Source: Kalaharituber pfeilii
Taxonomy: Eukaryota; Ascomycota; Pezizomycetes; Pezizales; Pezizaceae
Direction: 5' to 3'
Assembly: GCA_015179045.1 (NCBI GenBank)
Contig: WHUZ01000011.1
Location: 1,302,001 to 1,366,000, forward strand
DNA: 64,000 nt
The position numbers and the translations under genes were made by a program. Shown in pieces: positions 45,449 to 55,848 of this stretch. The notes beneath the pieces were generated by a model, which saw only the letters and a list, made by a program, of their open reading frames with translations, ran no database searches and was not told where the DNA came from. How positions within the stretch are numbered: the first letter of the stretch is position 1; each line of letters begins with the position of its first letter.

Positions 45449-46086
45449 TGTTACGGGGTACGTTGGGGGTAAGCCGTTTACTAAATAACTAAGTGCAACG
45501 TGAAATATAATTAAATATAAGTCACGGAAAATAAAGTAGTTAAGATAGTAAGAAAGCTTTATATTTGTTAGGGTTGAGTTCCGGGTCCTTGCCCTTCTAA
45601 CTCCGGTGGGTCAGGCTTCTATTTATACAAAATGTAGTTCTTCAAAGCTGTTAACAAATTCAGCTTGAACGGATTCTGGGGATCAAGCCAGACCCTGAAA
45701 AAAGCCAAGTGACAGCCTTTCTTTTTGACCAACCCTTACAATAAATTCTAGAACAACAAATACGAGAACTTGAAACCTCTAATGCAAGCCTCTATCTAAA
45801 AATACCATCATAACTCCGATCCCTATGCAAAGATCGATGATATAAGAAAATAAGAAAAGGTTATCGTACAACGAATAGTACAACAGGAGCTGCCGGAAGA
45901 GTTAGTAACCAAGATTGCTAATCTTAGTAGTTACTTACTTCTTAACCGAAGAAGTTCCACTACCACAGACCTGACTAGTATCGGGTTAGCTAAACTTCCG
46001 ACTGGTAGGCTTTATAGTTGGTAGTACCTTTTGACGACACTTAAACAAGACGGTGTTATAGCATGAGAACGATTATGCCTGTAACA
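45449..46086 (-). repeat. LTR (3' LTR of the chromovirus)
   Basis: 638 bp with 6-bp inverted ends TGTTAC/GTAACA. Nearly identical to 52317-52954. Confidence 0.95.
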
Positions 46087-46107
46087 GTACTCCCCTTCTT
46101 AGAGCAC
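46087..46107 (-). other. Polypurine tract of the chromovirus
   Basis: On the minus strand AAGAAGGGGAG lies just upstream of the 3' LTR start, as expected for the plus-strand primer in reverse transcription. Confidence 0.7.
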
Positions 46108-46497
46108 ACGTCCCGAGTGCCTGTTAGCTATTATTCTTTAATTTCTTAAAAGAATATAAGCCGTACAGCTTAGCGTCGGTGGATCTCTTACCTTGACCTT
46201 AGCAACTTAATTGCCGTGATCGTACTCAAGGTAATATTCCGTGATGTCCTGACTATAGGCTGTGCCTCTACTTAGTCTTTGACGTTGAAGGTAGTTGGTA
46301 AGAGCTTTACCTATTTATCATAAGACATACTACTATATTCGTAGTGTCTTGACCCTTGAACACTTTTCCGTTTGACACCTTGGCTTGTATCTAGGATAAG
46401 TGTTAACACTATACGAACTTAAGTTCGTAGGTTAGGTCCATGCCGTACCTTTATGACAGATATATCTGCACTCTAGGTCGGTAACTTGACTGCATTT

Positions 46498-49400
46498 CTA
46501 ACTTCTCTTTCTCTTTCTTCCTCGTTGCCCTGATTCGGCTTGTTTTTCTTTATCAGGGTATCGTTCGCGGAATTCTTTGAGTGCATCCACCGGTGATCCA
46601 TCATCCATTAATAGTTCGCCTAGGCTTTCCCATGTTGCCTCCTCGGGCCCATAACCTTCCCACTGCACAAGGTACTCTAGTGTCTTCTTGGTACCGTTGT
46701 ATCGTACGTCGGTGATGGAGGCTATGAAGTATTCTTCCTCGCCTTCTTGCATTAGTGGGGATGGTTGGTCGGGTAGAGGGTTGAGAGCGGATGTTTTGAA
46801 CGGTTCGAGCAGTGAAACGTGAAAGACAGGGTGCATCTTCAAGTTGTATGGTAACTTAAGCTTGAAGGAACGTTTGCCTATTGCTTTTTCGATAGTGAAG
46901 GGTCCGATCAACTTAGCGTCGAGTTTCTTGGAAGGTCTTTTTGTCGGAATGTTTTTGGCGTTAAGCATGACTTTGTCTCCTTCCTTGAAGTTTGGCTGTT
47001 GGGCGTGATGTTGGTCGTACCACTTAGCTGCTCGTTCGATTGATTTGTTCAGTTCCTTGCGAATCCGTTCCCATTCTCCTGTGAGTTCTCCCGAGGGTAC
47101 GTTGAGGGCCTCCTCCTCATTGATGGTATCAACAAGGGGGTGAAAGCCGTAGTTGGCGAAGAAAGGTGAGGTCTTGGTGGAGCTATGTTGTGCGTTATTG
47201 TATGCGAACTCTGCGAGGGGTAAGAGTTGGTTCCAATTGTCCTGGTGGTAGGTGACGTAGTTGCGGAGGTAACCTTCGAGGGTTTGGTTGACTCTTTCGG
47301 TTTGTCCATCGGTTTCCGGGTGTGCAGTGGTACTCATGTTTAGGTTGACTTTGAGTTTCTTCATGAGTTCCTGCCAGAAGTTCGAAGTAAACTTCGGGTC
47401 TCGGTCCGATATAATAGACTTCGGTAAGCCGTGGAGTCGCCATATTTCTCGAAGGAAGGTAGTTGCTAATTGTTCTGCGGATTGTTCTGCTAGAGGGATG
47501 AAGTGAGCCATCTTAGTGAACCTATCCACTACTACCCATATTTGTGTGAAGCCGTCTGAAGGAGGGAGTTCGGTAATGAAGTCCATGCTGATAGAGGACC
47601 ATGGTTGGTATGGTATCTCATGAGGGTGAAGGAGGCCATATTTCTTGTGTCTTCGTGCCTTGTTCCTTTGGCATTCCAAGCATGCGCCAATGTATTCCGT
47701 GATATCGTTGTGAGCGTTAGGCCAATAGAAGTCCCTGCCGATAAGTTCTGTGGTTTTTTCGATTCCGAGGTGGCCGGCGAGGGGATGATCATGTTTTGCT
47801 TGAAGTATTTCCTGTCTAAGGGCCGTTGGTATCACAAACCGGTTGTTGTGTAGGACTACTTCGTCACGGATACTGAATCGTTTATCGACGTTATCGTTCT
47901 TCTGCTGGATGCGTTCCTTAAGTTGAGTATACCATTTGTCCTTTTTCCCTTCTTCGATTAGCTTGCTCCTCCATTCGTCAGTTAATGCTACCATTTTCAG
48001 AGCTTTTATTGTTCTTGCAGTCAAAATTTCTTCCTCTTCCTGCCACGTTCCTTCTTCCCAGAACTTAGTTTCTTGCTGATCTCGCTGTCCACTCCCCTTC
48101 TTAAGGGCGTGGTCACCACGTCTGGATAAAGCATCTGCCTTGGCATTCGCTTTTCCTTTTCGGTAGATGATTGTATAGTCGAATGGGGCAAGTTTTTCTG
48201 CCCATCGTGCTTGACGGCGAGATAGCTTCTTAATGGTGTTGAAGATCCGGAGATTGTCGTGGTCGGTATAGACTTTGATGCTGTGCTTAGCACCTTCACA
48301 GTATTCTCTCCAGGTATCTGTCATACATTCCACCACAGCCAGCATCTCCTTGTCGAAGATGTCATAGTTAATTTCGGCTGGGGTGAACTTCCGGGAATGG
48401 AACGCAACTGGGTGTAGTTTGCCGTCTTCTTGCTTCTGACTTAGGATCCCTCCAAGTGCGAAGTCGCTTGCATCCGTTTCCAGAATGATTTCGTGTTCTG
48501 GGTGATAGTGTGCTAGAATCGGAGCAGTCGTGAAAGCTTCCTTAAGTTGTTGGAAAGCTTCCTCTTGCGGAGGTCCCCAGACTAGCTTTGCCTCTTTATT
48601 GAGTAGTCGAGTTAGAGGTAAGCATATCTTACTGTAGTCCTTAATGAAGCGTCGGTAGAAGTTAGCAAATCCTAGGAAGGATTGTATATCTGTCTTCAAG
48701 TTGGAGTGTTCATTAGTACCAGGGGTCTTCCAATCAAGGATAGCCTGGATTTTATCGGTGGACATCGAGATTCCTTTCCCCGAGATGTGATAACCCAAAA
48801 ATTCAACTTCCTCCACGCACCACTCGCATTTTTCCTCTTGTATAGCCAAACCATTTTCCTGTAGCCTGCGCAACACCTCTTCCAGGATTGTATTATGTTC
48901 TTCTAGGGTTTCGGCATATATTAGTAGGTCGTCGATGTATGCCAGTAAACCCTGATCGATCATGTCTTTGAAGATTTCATTCATGAACTCCTGGAAGGTT
49001 GCTGGTGCATTGCAGAGTCCGAATGGCATAACTGTGTATTCGTAGTGGCCGTACCGAGTCCTAAAGGCTGTCTTCCACTCATCCCCTTTGGCAATTCGTA
49101 CCAAGTTGTATCCGTTCTTTAAGTCAAGGGCGGTGAAGTATTTGCCCTTGCGGAGTCGGTCTCGGAGTTCTGCCATTAGTGGGAGGGGGTAGCGGTTCTT
49201 GATAGTGATTCGGTTAAGGCCTCTATAATCGACACACATGCGTAGTTTGCCATTCTTTTTTGGGACGAACAGGATAGGTGCACCTGCCGGGGATTGTGAG
49301 GGTCGGATCTTTCCTTCTTTTAACATCTGTTCGATATATTCTTTAAGGATTTCCAATTCCTTCTCACTTAATCGGTAAATAGGTCCCCATGGAGGTTGTT

Positions 49401-50159
49401 GTCCTTCTTGTAGAGGTATGCGATGGTCGTATGATCGGTGCGGGGGTAGTTTTGCTGCGGTCTCGGGGTCGAAAACCTTCGGGAATTTCTTCTTCCATGC
49501 TGCTAGGTCAAAGGTCACCTGCTTGCCAGCTTCCGTTTGGTAGATGCGCACTTGGGGTGTTTTTCGTCCCACGATACGCATATATCCACCAAAAAACACT
49601 TGCCCTGCTTGCCATTCTTCAGTCGTGTAAAGTTCCTCCGCTTCACAAAGTTCAAAGCGCCTAGCCTTGATGTGTTCCGAGCATTTGGCGTGATTTAGTT
49701 CAACATAGTCCAAGTCCCAATCAATGTATGGCTGGTGACTAGCCATCCACGTCATTGACAAGAGTGCATCATAGTCCTTTCCTCCATCACCCATGTCGAA
49801 GTCGATGAGTTCTTTATGAACTTTACCGGTATCGTCGATAAGGGTCATTTGGAGCTTTGGGGTATACTCTGTCCCAGTGTTTGGTAAGGGCACACCTCCG
49901 GCTCCTCTGAACTTGATGGGGAATTTTCTTTTGATGCGTGGGATTGGTACTTTGTTGGAGAGCATTGACGTTTCTGCTCCTGGGTCGATACATACTCTAA
50001 TCATTACTGATTTTGAGATACCGTTTTCCTTCCATTTTAGCTCGGCTTTGCGAATGATTGATTTCTTTGCTGGAGGTCCTTCGAGGATTGGAGGAGGAGT
50101 GAGGCCAACTGGAGGAGGAGGAGGGGCAGACACTTCGTTGGCTAAGATCTGCCTTTCTA
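46498..50159 (-). CDS. pol: Chromovirus Pol: protease, reverse transcriptase, RNase H, integrase, chromodomain
   Basis: Uninterrupted frame; the listed GTG at 50133 is not necessarily a start, because the frame is open upstream into the end of gag. Domain order is Ty3/gypsy. Protease is near residue 50 (CIDPGAETSM; Pro replaces the usual Ser/Thr after the catalytic Asp). Reverse transcriptase has LAYIDDLLIYA near 397. RNase H is about 540-640 (ILETDASDFALGG; YTDHDNLRIF). Integrase has an HHCC zinc part (HPLAGHLGIEK ... CLECQRNK, about 780-815) and the catalytic triad in SMDFITELP, IISDRDPKF and GQTERVNQ. A GPF module (KLIGPFTIEKAIG) follows, then a chromodomain at about 1125-1165 (YLVQWEGYGPEEATWESL), which in this group directs integration to particular chromatin. 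pol lies in the -1 frame relative to gag. Confidence 0.95.
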
Positions 50160-52268
50160 GTTTTCCGACTCGGATTCATCGAGAGTGGTGATGCGTGACG
50201 CTAGGCTGCGAGCCTGTATCCCAGCCGAGTCTCCTTTGTTTTCTTGTTTAATTTTCCTTACCTCCTTTTTGTCCTCCTTCTTGTCGTCATCTCTCTTCCT
50301 CTTATTACCCGACTGATTAGTTGGCTGGGTCGTCTTCCACTCCTTCACGATTTCCGTAGCCACGCATTTGCTGAAAGTGTGGCCTTTTCTTCCACAGCGA
50401 GAGCATTTCCCATCGGCCTTCCATTTGGCGCTGAGTTCCTTGGAGGAGCCGGGGAGGTATGGGCTGGGCTTAGAGGTCGTAGTTTCCACACTGTCCTTCT
50501 TCTTCTCTGAAGATTGTTTCCCCTTTGAATGGCCACTAGGTTTGTTACCACCACTGTGACCCACAACTTGCGTTGTTCGCTCGTCCCGCATGCCAACCGC
50601 TATTACGCGTTTGCACCAGTCATCAAGCGATTCATTGGGTACTCCTGGCTGCATGAGGAAGAATTGGGCAATGTTTCTTTTCAACCCTTTGACCACCTTG
50701 TCCTTGAACGTTTTTTCGTCGTAATTGGCTAGGTGGTTCATTTTCTTCATGGTGTTGATATAGTCCATGATTTTGCCCTTCTGTGTGTAGGTATCGAGTT
50801 TATCTCGCATTTGCTGCTCTTGCATGTGGATTCCCATTCCCTCTGCCAAATCGTCCATCCATTTTTCCAATGTAGTATCTCTCCGAGCCCCCGGACCCAT
50901 GTACATATGTTTGTTTTGGCTATGCCATTCTGCTGCCTCCTTGGTTAGAGATCGGGATGCATACAGAATTTTGGTATCTTCTTCAGCAAAGGTTCGGCGG
51001 TGCTCTCGGAGGTATACTAAGTCCATTACTTCGGACTTCCATACTTGTAGTCCGTCCAGGTTGCCATCCCAAGTTCTTAGAGTCGGGAGGCGGGCGAATG
51101 GGATGTACTGGCCAGTGGGTTCGGGTTCAGGTGAATCCCATCGTCTGGTTTCGTGCCTGGCTTTCTTTCTTGGAGGAGGAGATGGTGCTGGTCGGATGGA
51201 GAGGACGGTGGTCACTGTTCGTGACGGAGATGGTGATCTAGTTGGCGGTCGGGAGGGCGGAAGTTTGACTTCAAGAGCTGTTATTTTGTCTTGCAGCTCT
51301 TTATTCTGGTTCTTGAGAGAGGTGATTTCTGCTTCTAATATTGTTACCTGTCCTTGACCAGCTCTAATAGCGTCTTCTTGGGATAGGATTTTTCCTTCTA
51401 GATCCTTCTGCTCGGCCTTCTGCTTGTCGAGGAGGATTCTGGCGTCCTGTAGTTGAGACTCCAAGGCGGCAACCATGGCTCTTTTCTCGTCTAAGGCCTT
51501 GATAATAGTAGCATTGGCATCCTTGGTGTACTGCTGCTCTAGGTTCCGTATCTTTTCCGTGGTATCTGCCTCCCACTTGAGTTTGGCAGTCTCCATTTCG
51601 AGTCGGTACTTCTCGGCGGCGGCTAAGACTGTTGCTTCGTGATCGGCTTTTTCCTTCCCTAGCTGTTCCCGAAGCTTGGTTTCCCAAGCTTGGGCTTCGG
51701 CTTGGATTTGTGCTTCATAACGTTGCTTGTACTTGTTAGCATCGTGCTTGAGCTGCTGTTGGAGATTGATGAATTCCTGTTTTAGGAATTCGGCTTCTAA
51801 TTCTTCTTTTCGGTCAACGTCCATTGCTACCGGTAGTTCTGTCGGTAGTGGGCGGCTTATCTCGCTTCGGGTTTTTTCGAGCTCATCTGCTATATCTTCT
51901 TTAAGCTGTGAAACTAAATTCCACGCCCATGAGGAGAATTGTGCTATTAGTGAGCTGACATGTCCCGGATTCACTGCCTCTAAGATAGGAATCAGAAGGG
52001 TAAGCTTCTCTTGTCTCTGTAGGATCAATTGATCCACGCGGCTTTGGTGGATCTGAATCCAATTTAGTTCTTGAGTGTCCTCAATGCGCAATTGCTGGGA
52101 CTGAGACTTTGTTCGAGGCCGGAGTCCTGGTCTTGGAGTGGTGGTGAGGGCCGATTGTGCTGCTTCTGCACTGGAATCCGAATCCACTTCATCTTTAGAT
52201 CTCCAATAGACTAGTTCGTTCCCAGCAGTCAATAGCTTGGGAATCACAGGGAAGTTGTAGGACGCCAT
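50157..52268 (-). CDS. gag: Chromovirus Gag
   Basis: A 703-aa structural protein from the ATG at 52268. A long charged heptad region (about residues 130-340, rich in Glu, Lys, Gln and Ala) predicts coiled coil. A retrotransposon Gag core is near 390-560 (FARLPTLRTWDGNLDGLQVW; YINTMKKMNHLANYDEKTF). A CCHC zinc knuckle CSRCGRKGHTFSKC lies near 622-635. The C-terminus is Lys-rich. The stop at 50157-50159 overlaps the upstream-open pol frame. No classical -1 slippery heptamer is evident at the junction, so how Pol is made (frameshift or reinitiation) is open. Confidence 0.92.
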   Translation of the reverse strand: MASYNFPVIPKLLTAGNELVYWRSKDEVDSDSSAEAAQSALTTTPRPGLRPRTKSQSQQLRIEDTQELNWIQIHQSRVDQLILQRQEKLTLLIPILEAVNPGHVSSLIAQFSSWAWNLVSQLKEDIADELEKTRSEISRPLPTELPVAMDVDRKEELEAEFLKQEFINLQQQLKHDANKYKQRYEAQIQAEAQAWETKLREQLGKEKADHEATVLAAAEKYRLEMETAKLKWEADTTEKIRNLEQQYTKDANATIIKALDEKRAMVAALESQLQDARILLDKQKAEQKDLEGKILSQEDAIRAGQGQVTILEAEITSLKNQNKELQDKITALEVKLPPSRPPTRSPSPSRTVTTVLSIRPAPSPPPRKKARHETRRWDSPEPEPTGQYIPFARLPTLRTWDGNLDGLQVWKSEVMDLVYLREHRRTFAEEDTKILYASRSLTKEAAEWHSQNKHMYMGPGARRDTTLEKWMDDLAEGMGIHMQEQQMRDKLDTYTQKGKIMDYINTMKKMNHLANYDEKTFKDKVVKGLKRNIAQFFLMQPGVPNESLDDWCKRVIAVGMRDERTTQVVGHSGGNKPSGHSKGKQSSEKKKDSVETTTSKPSPYLPGSSKELSAKWKADGKCSRCGRKGHTFSKCVATEIVKEWKTTQPTNQSGNKRKRDDDKKEDKKEVRKIKQENKGDSAGIQARSLASRITTLDESESEN

Positions 52269-52316
52269 TGTTGGTTATTTGTGAGGTTGTGGCGAAACGA
52301 GACCCAACAAATATAG

Positions 52317-52954
52317 TGTTACGGGGTACGTTGGGGGTAAGCCGTTTACTAAATAACTAAGTGCAACGTGAAATATAATTAAATATAAGTCACGGAAAAT
52401 AAAGTAGTTAAGGTAGTAAGAAAGCTTTATATTTGTTAGGGTTGAGTTCCGGGTCCTTGCCCTTCTAACTCCGGTGGGTCAGGCTTCTATTTATACAAAA
52501 TGTAGTTCTTCAAAGCTGTTAACAAATTCAGCTTGAACGGATTCTGGGGATCAAGCCAGACCCTGAAAAAAGCCAAGTGACAGCCTTTCTTTTTGACCAA
52601 CCCTTACAATAAATTCTAGAACAACAAATACGAGAACTTGAAACCTCTAATGCAAGCCTCTATCTAAAAATACCATCATAACTCCGATCCCTATGCAAAG
52701 ATCGATGATATAAGAAAATAAGAAAAGGTTATCGTACAACGAATAGTACAACAGGAGCTGCCGGAAGAGTTAGTAACCAAGATTGCTAATCTTAGTAGTT
52801 ACTTACTTCTTAACCGAAGAAGTTCCACTACCACAGACCTGACTAGTATCGGGTTAGCTAAACTTCCGACTGGTAGGCTTTATAGTTGGTAGTACCTTTT
52901 GACGACACTTAAACAAGACGGTGTTATAGCATGAGAACGATTATGCCTGTAACA
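52317..52954 (-). repeat. LTR (5' LTR of the chromovirus)
   Basis: 638 bp, one difference from 45449-46086. It should contain the element promoter for minus-strand transcription. Confidence 0.95.
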
Positions 52955-53760
52955 ATCGCATACCTTGATGGTGTAAGATATGGCAACATAAGCTCAACTC
53001 AATAGGTATGCTAGGTCCCACTCACGCGAAATATACTAACATGAGCTCAACTTAACAAGTATGCTGGTCCCACTCAACCATACGAGATATGGCAACAACA
53101 AAATCATGCCCGAATTGCATCTCGTGTAGGCAGGAATCAAAGCACAAGCAACCCACTCCTTTTACTGCTGCTAACTAGCTCAACTTAATAGGTATGCTAG
53201 GTCCACTCAACCACGCGAGATATGGCAACAACAGCTCAACTTAATAGGTATGCTAGGTCCTCCTCAACTATGTGAGATATGGCAACAACAGCTTAATCTG
53301 ACAGGATGGCAGCCTTCAACAATGCAGAATATGGTAATATGAGTTAAATTTCACAGGTATGGTAGACCCTTCACGATGGCGGGAGATATAGTAGTATAAG
53401 CTCTATTAACAAAGTATGATAGGCCCTTTTGATAGTGAGAGATGAGACATAATAAGTTAAATTTAACAGGTATTGTAGACCCCTCTCAACAGTATAAGAT
53501 GAGGCAGAATGAGCTGAACCTGATAGGTATGACAGATTTCCGTCAATGGCTACATATAGACTCAATCTATAAGGAGAGCAGTACCATTTCCACATCGTAA
53601 GATGAGGCAGGATGATCTTAATTAACAGGTATGATAAGTCTCTCTCGACAGCACAAGAATAAGCTCAATTTGACAGGTATGACTCATTTCTCTCTATGGT
53701 ACGAGATGCAGCAGAATAAGCTAAATCTTATAGGTTATGGCAAGATAACAAGTAAGAGCC
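52955..53760 (+). repeat. Degenerate satellite array 2
   Basis: About a dozen units of roughly 45-60 bp with core AGCTCAA-TTAACAGGTATG and variable (C/G)TAGGTCCCACTC- or GCAGACCTCTC-like and GAGATATGGCAACA-like parts. Same family and orientation as 43300-43660. It begins immediately at the LTR edge. Confidence 0.8.
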
Positions 53761-53798
53761 GTCATGCTTTTTTGCTCCTCTTAGTGATTGCTATACTG

Positions 53799-53854
53799 TT
53801 TTTTTTTTTTACCGTATCGTATACCTGCGCTTGCAGCTATTGGGCATGGCAGGG
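53799..53854 (-). mobile_element. Decayed family-2 hairpin insertion
   Basis: On the minus strand: GCCCTGCC, ATGCCCAATAGC, GCAAGCGCAGG, TATACGATACGG, then an A tract. The outer stem is CCCTGC/GCGCAGG-like, with changes from the common form. No target duplication was found. Confidence 0.55.
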
Positions 53855-54429
53855 CTCTCCTATATACTTTTATTTCAGTGGAAGTTTTGGTTATTTTATT
53901 GTATGTCCCAGGATTGTTTCATGGGGAGCAAATTTTTTAAGATAATAATAGATCAAATAAATAAAGTTACCTCGCATTATGAATTCCAATGTAACAGGTA
54001 CCAGCTATCATAATTAGTAAGCTTCGCTCTAGGGATTATAGGATCAAGCGGGCCTTCAAGAGAACATAGTATCTCTCAAGAAGGTATAGTATATTTGATT
54101 GATTCTTTTAGGCATCGCTGGATACAGTCACCCTCTCTAGGGGGTATAGGTTAAAAGCAAATGAATCTGTGAGGTCATTATCCCTGGAAAGGTCAGGGAG
54201 TTGGTTAGCAGCGCCAGTGAACTCCCAAAGCAAGTTGCATTGTAGATCAAGCCCTAGGCACAGCCAATTAGCCAACAGTTTCATGTGGGGCAACCATTAT
54301 TGTTTGCTGGATCAGTGATGCGAAGGCCGCTTGGCTGTGCGTTGTGGAGACTGCTTGCAAGGCCGGATCTTCCAGACTTGGCAGATACATTCACCAATTT
54401 CTCAGGGCGATCCATGTATGGTAGGATGC
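53855..54429. other. Intergenic, no gene seen
   Basis: Mixed-composition DNA without a supported feature between the satellite and the 30-bp minisatellite. Confidence 0.3.
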
Positions 54430-54560
54430 AACATGGCGCACACGACGGGACCGCGTTGCAACATGGCGCACGCGACGGGACCGCGTTGCAACATGGCGCA
54501 CGCGACGGGACCGCGTTGCAACATGGCGCACGCGACGGGACCGCGTTGCAACATGTTCCC
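54430..54560 (+). repeat. 30-bp minisatellite, four full copies
   Basis: The unit AACATGGCGCACGCGACGGG plus ACCGCGTTGC repeats from 54430, 54460, 54490 and 54520 with a partial fifth copy at 54550. Only the first unit differs (CACACGACG). The near-identity suggests recent expansion. The unit length keeps the frame of a doubtful ORF (54285-54689). Confidence 0.9.
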
Positions 54561-54594
54561 CAGTTCTTGCCCTGTGCGCCCTATGCTCCAGGCG

Positions 54595-55060
54595 CATGGG
54601 GCGATTTTTTCGTTTTTGCTGATGTGGTCGGGGTGGTCGGGGTGGCCGGGGTAGGGGCCGGAGTGAGGGTAGGGGTAAAGGACGTGTGAAAGGTAAAAGG
54701 TAAAGGAAAGGCTGCCACTTGTGTACTAGATAAACTAGAAAATGCCCGCTCGCTACGCTCGCAATGGGGGCAGAGTGTGCGGTGGGAGCTGACGCAACAC
54801 TCGCGACCGGGATTAGTGCTGTCACAGAGTTAGTAAATTGTACGCTTCCGACCGCGAGGACTTTTTCTGATGAGTTTGAACATATGTTTTCAGCCGCTTG
54901 CACACATGCTTACCGAGAGACCCCACTCGCTTCGCTCGGGGTCTATACAACTGCTGGGGAGGGTGACGCACCTAGGGAAGTGACGCGCCTAGGGGGTGAC
55001 GCGCCTACAGGGGTGATGCGCCCTGGGGGGTGACATCAAGAGAAAACTGATAGAGGTGTA
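54595..55060. repeat. GC-rich low-complexity block with a hairpin and short repeats
   Basis: A GGTCGGGGT/GGCCGGGGT run lies at 54625-54660. A 7-bp stem AGACCCC/GGGGTCT at 54918-54944 surrounds ACTCGCTTCGCTC, and a similar CGCTCGCTACGCTCG word is at 54745-54765. About four imperfect copies of GGTGACGCGCCTAGG lie at 54960-55035. No gene seen. Confidence 0.6.
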
Positions 55061-55294
55061 CATTTAACACCGAAGGATAGCACTGTATTATCAAGACCCG
55101 CACCTTTAAAATTTGTCTCTACCCTTAGATGTCACATTCCTATCTGGAAACACACATCCCTCCGCTGCAGTCATATTTACAACAACTATATCTGTCAAGT
55201 TTATCTAATCAACTTCTCTAACTAAAATCTCACCACTACGCTCACTATCTCTTCTAAACTTCCACTTTCCAGTTGCCCACCCATTAACTACAAC

Positions 55295-55515
55295 TTGCTG
55301 AATCACTTGCTGAATTTCCCGCTGAATGGCCTGCTGAATCGCCCGCTGAATAGCCTGCTGAATCCCTTGTTAAATTGGCTGCTGAATCTCCTGAATCCCC
55401 TGCTGAATCCCCCGCTAAAGTGCCTGCTGAATCCTCCGCTAAAGTGCCTGCTGAATCCCCCGCTAAAATGCTTGCTGAATCCCCTACCGAATCACTTGCT
55501 GAATCGCTTGTAGAA
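55295..55515 (+). repeat. Minisatellite of TGCTGAATC-type units
   Basis: Units of 12-15 bp (TGCTGAATCCCC and TGCTGAATGGCC variants) alternate with a 27-bp higher-order unit that includes CCCGCTAAAGTGCC. Translation is a Leu-Leu-Asn repeat, more likely a by-product than a gene. Confidence 0.8.
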
Positions 55516-55848
55516 CTACATGCTGAACTTGTTTGTTGAACTTTCTAACTCATCTGCTAAGCTGCTAGTTAGCTCACGTAATGAATTGCTTGCTGAACCC
55601 TTCACTGAATCGTATAGTGCATTCTCAATCAAGTTCCTCAAGTAGCAAGTTTAGTAGAGTACAACCCGATAACCTATATTTTTTTCAGTATTAATATAGT
55701 AGTGCCAATGGAATAAAAGTGACTTTTACCTTCACATTGTCAAGTTGCGGAGTTGTAAAGGGGTGAAGGTGAGGAGGTAGTTTTAAGATAGATTTATTCT
55801 TAATTCAGGAGAATATCATAGAAGTCAAGCTATCTTTATTTTGATTAG
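55516..55848. other. Intergenic, no gene seen
   Basis: AT-rich tail of the minisatellite region without supported features. Confidence 0.3.

Larger units (their letters stand above)
45449..52954 (-). mobile_element. Full-length Ty3/gypsy chromovirus
   Basis: A 7506-bp element read on the minus strand: 5' LTR (52954-52317), gag (52268-50157), pol (50159-46498), purine tract, 3' LTR (46086-45449). The LTRs are 638 bp each and differ at one position I can find (A/G near 45546 and 52414), which indicates recent insertion. gag and pol have long intact frames. The flanks (CCTAAG on the left, ATCGCA on the right) do not form a target duplication, so one side was probably rearranged after insertion or the element arose by recombination. 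The untranslated leader before gag is only 48 nt and I could not assign the primer-binding tRNA. Confidence 0.95.

Noticed and set aside
50140..50165. Canonical -1 frameshift site at the gag-pol junction
   Set aside because: pol is in the -1 frame, but the sequence before the gag stop (TCG GAA AAC TAG) is not an XXXYYYZ heptamer, so I do not claim the mechanism.
54430..54560. Regular repeats that could suggest a CRISPR array
   Set aside because: Units are contiguous with no variable spacers, and the genome is eukaryotic.
54285..54689. 134-codon ORF with HGARDGTALQ repeats
   Set aside because: Open only because the 30-bp repeat keeps frame; its ends are low complexity and no exon partners are seen.
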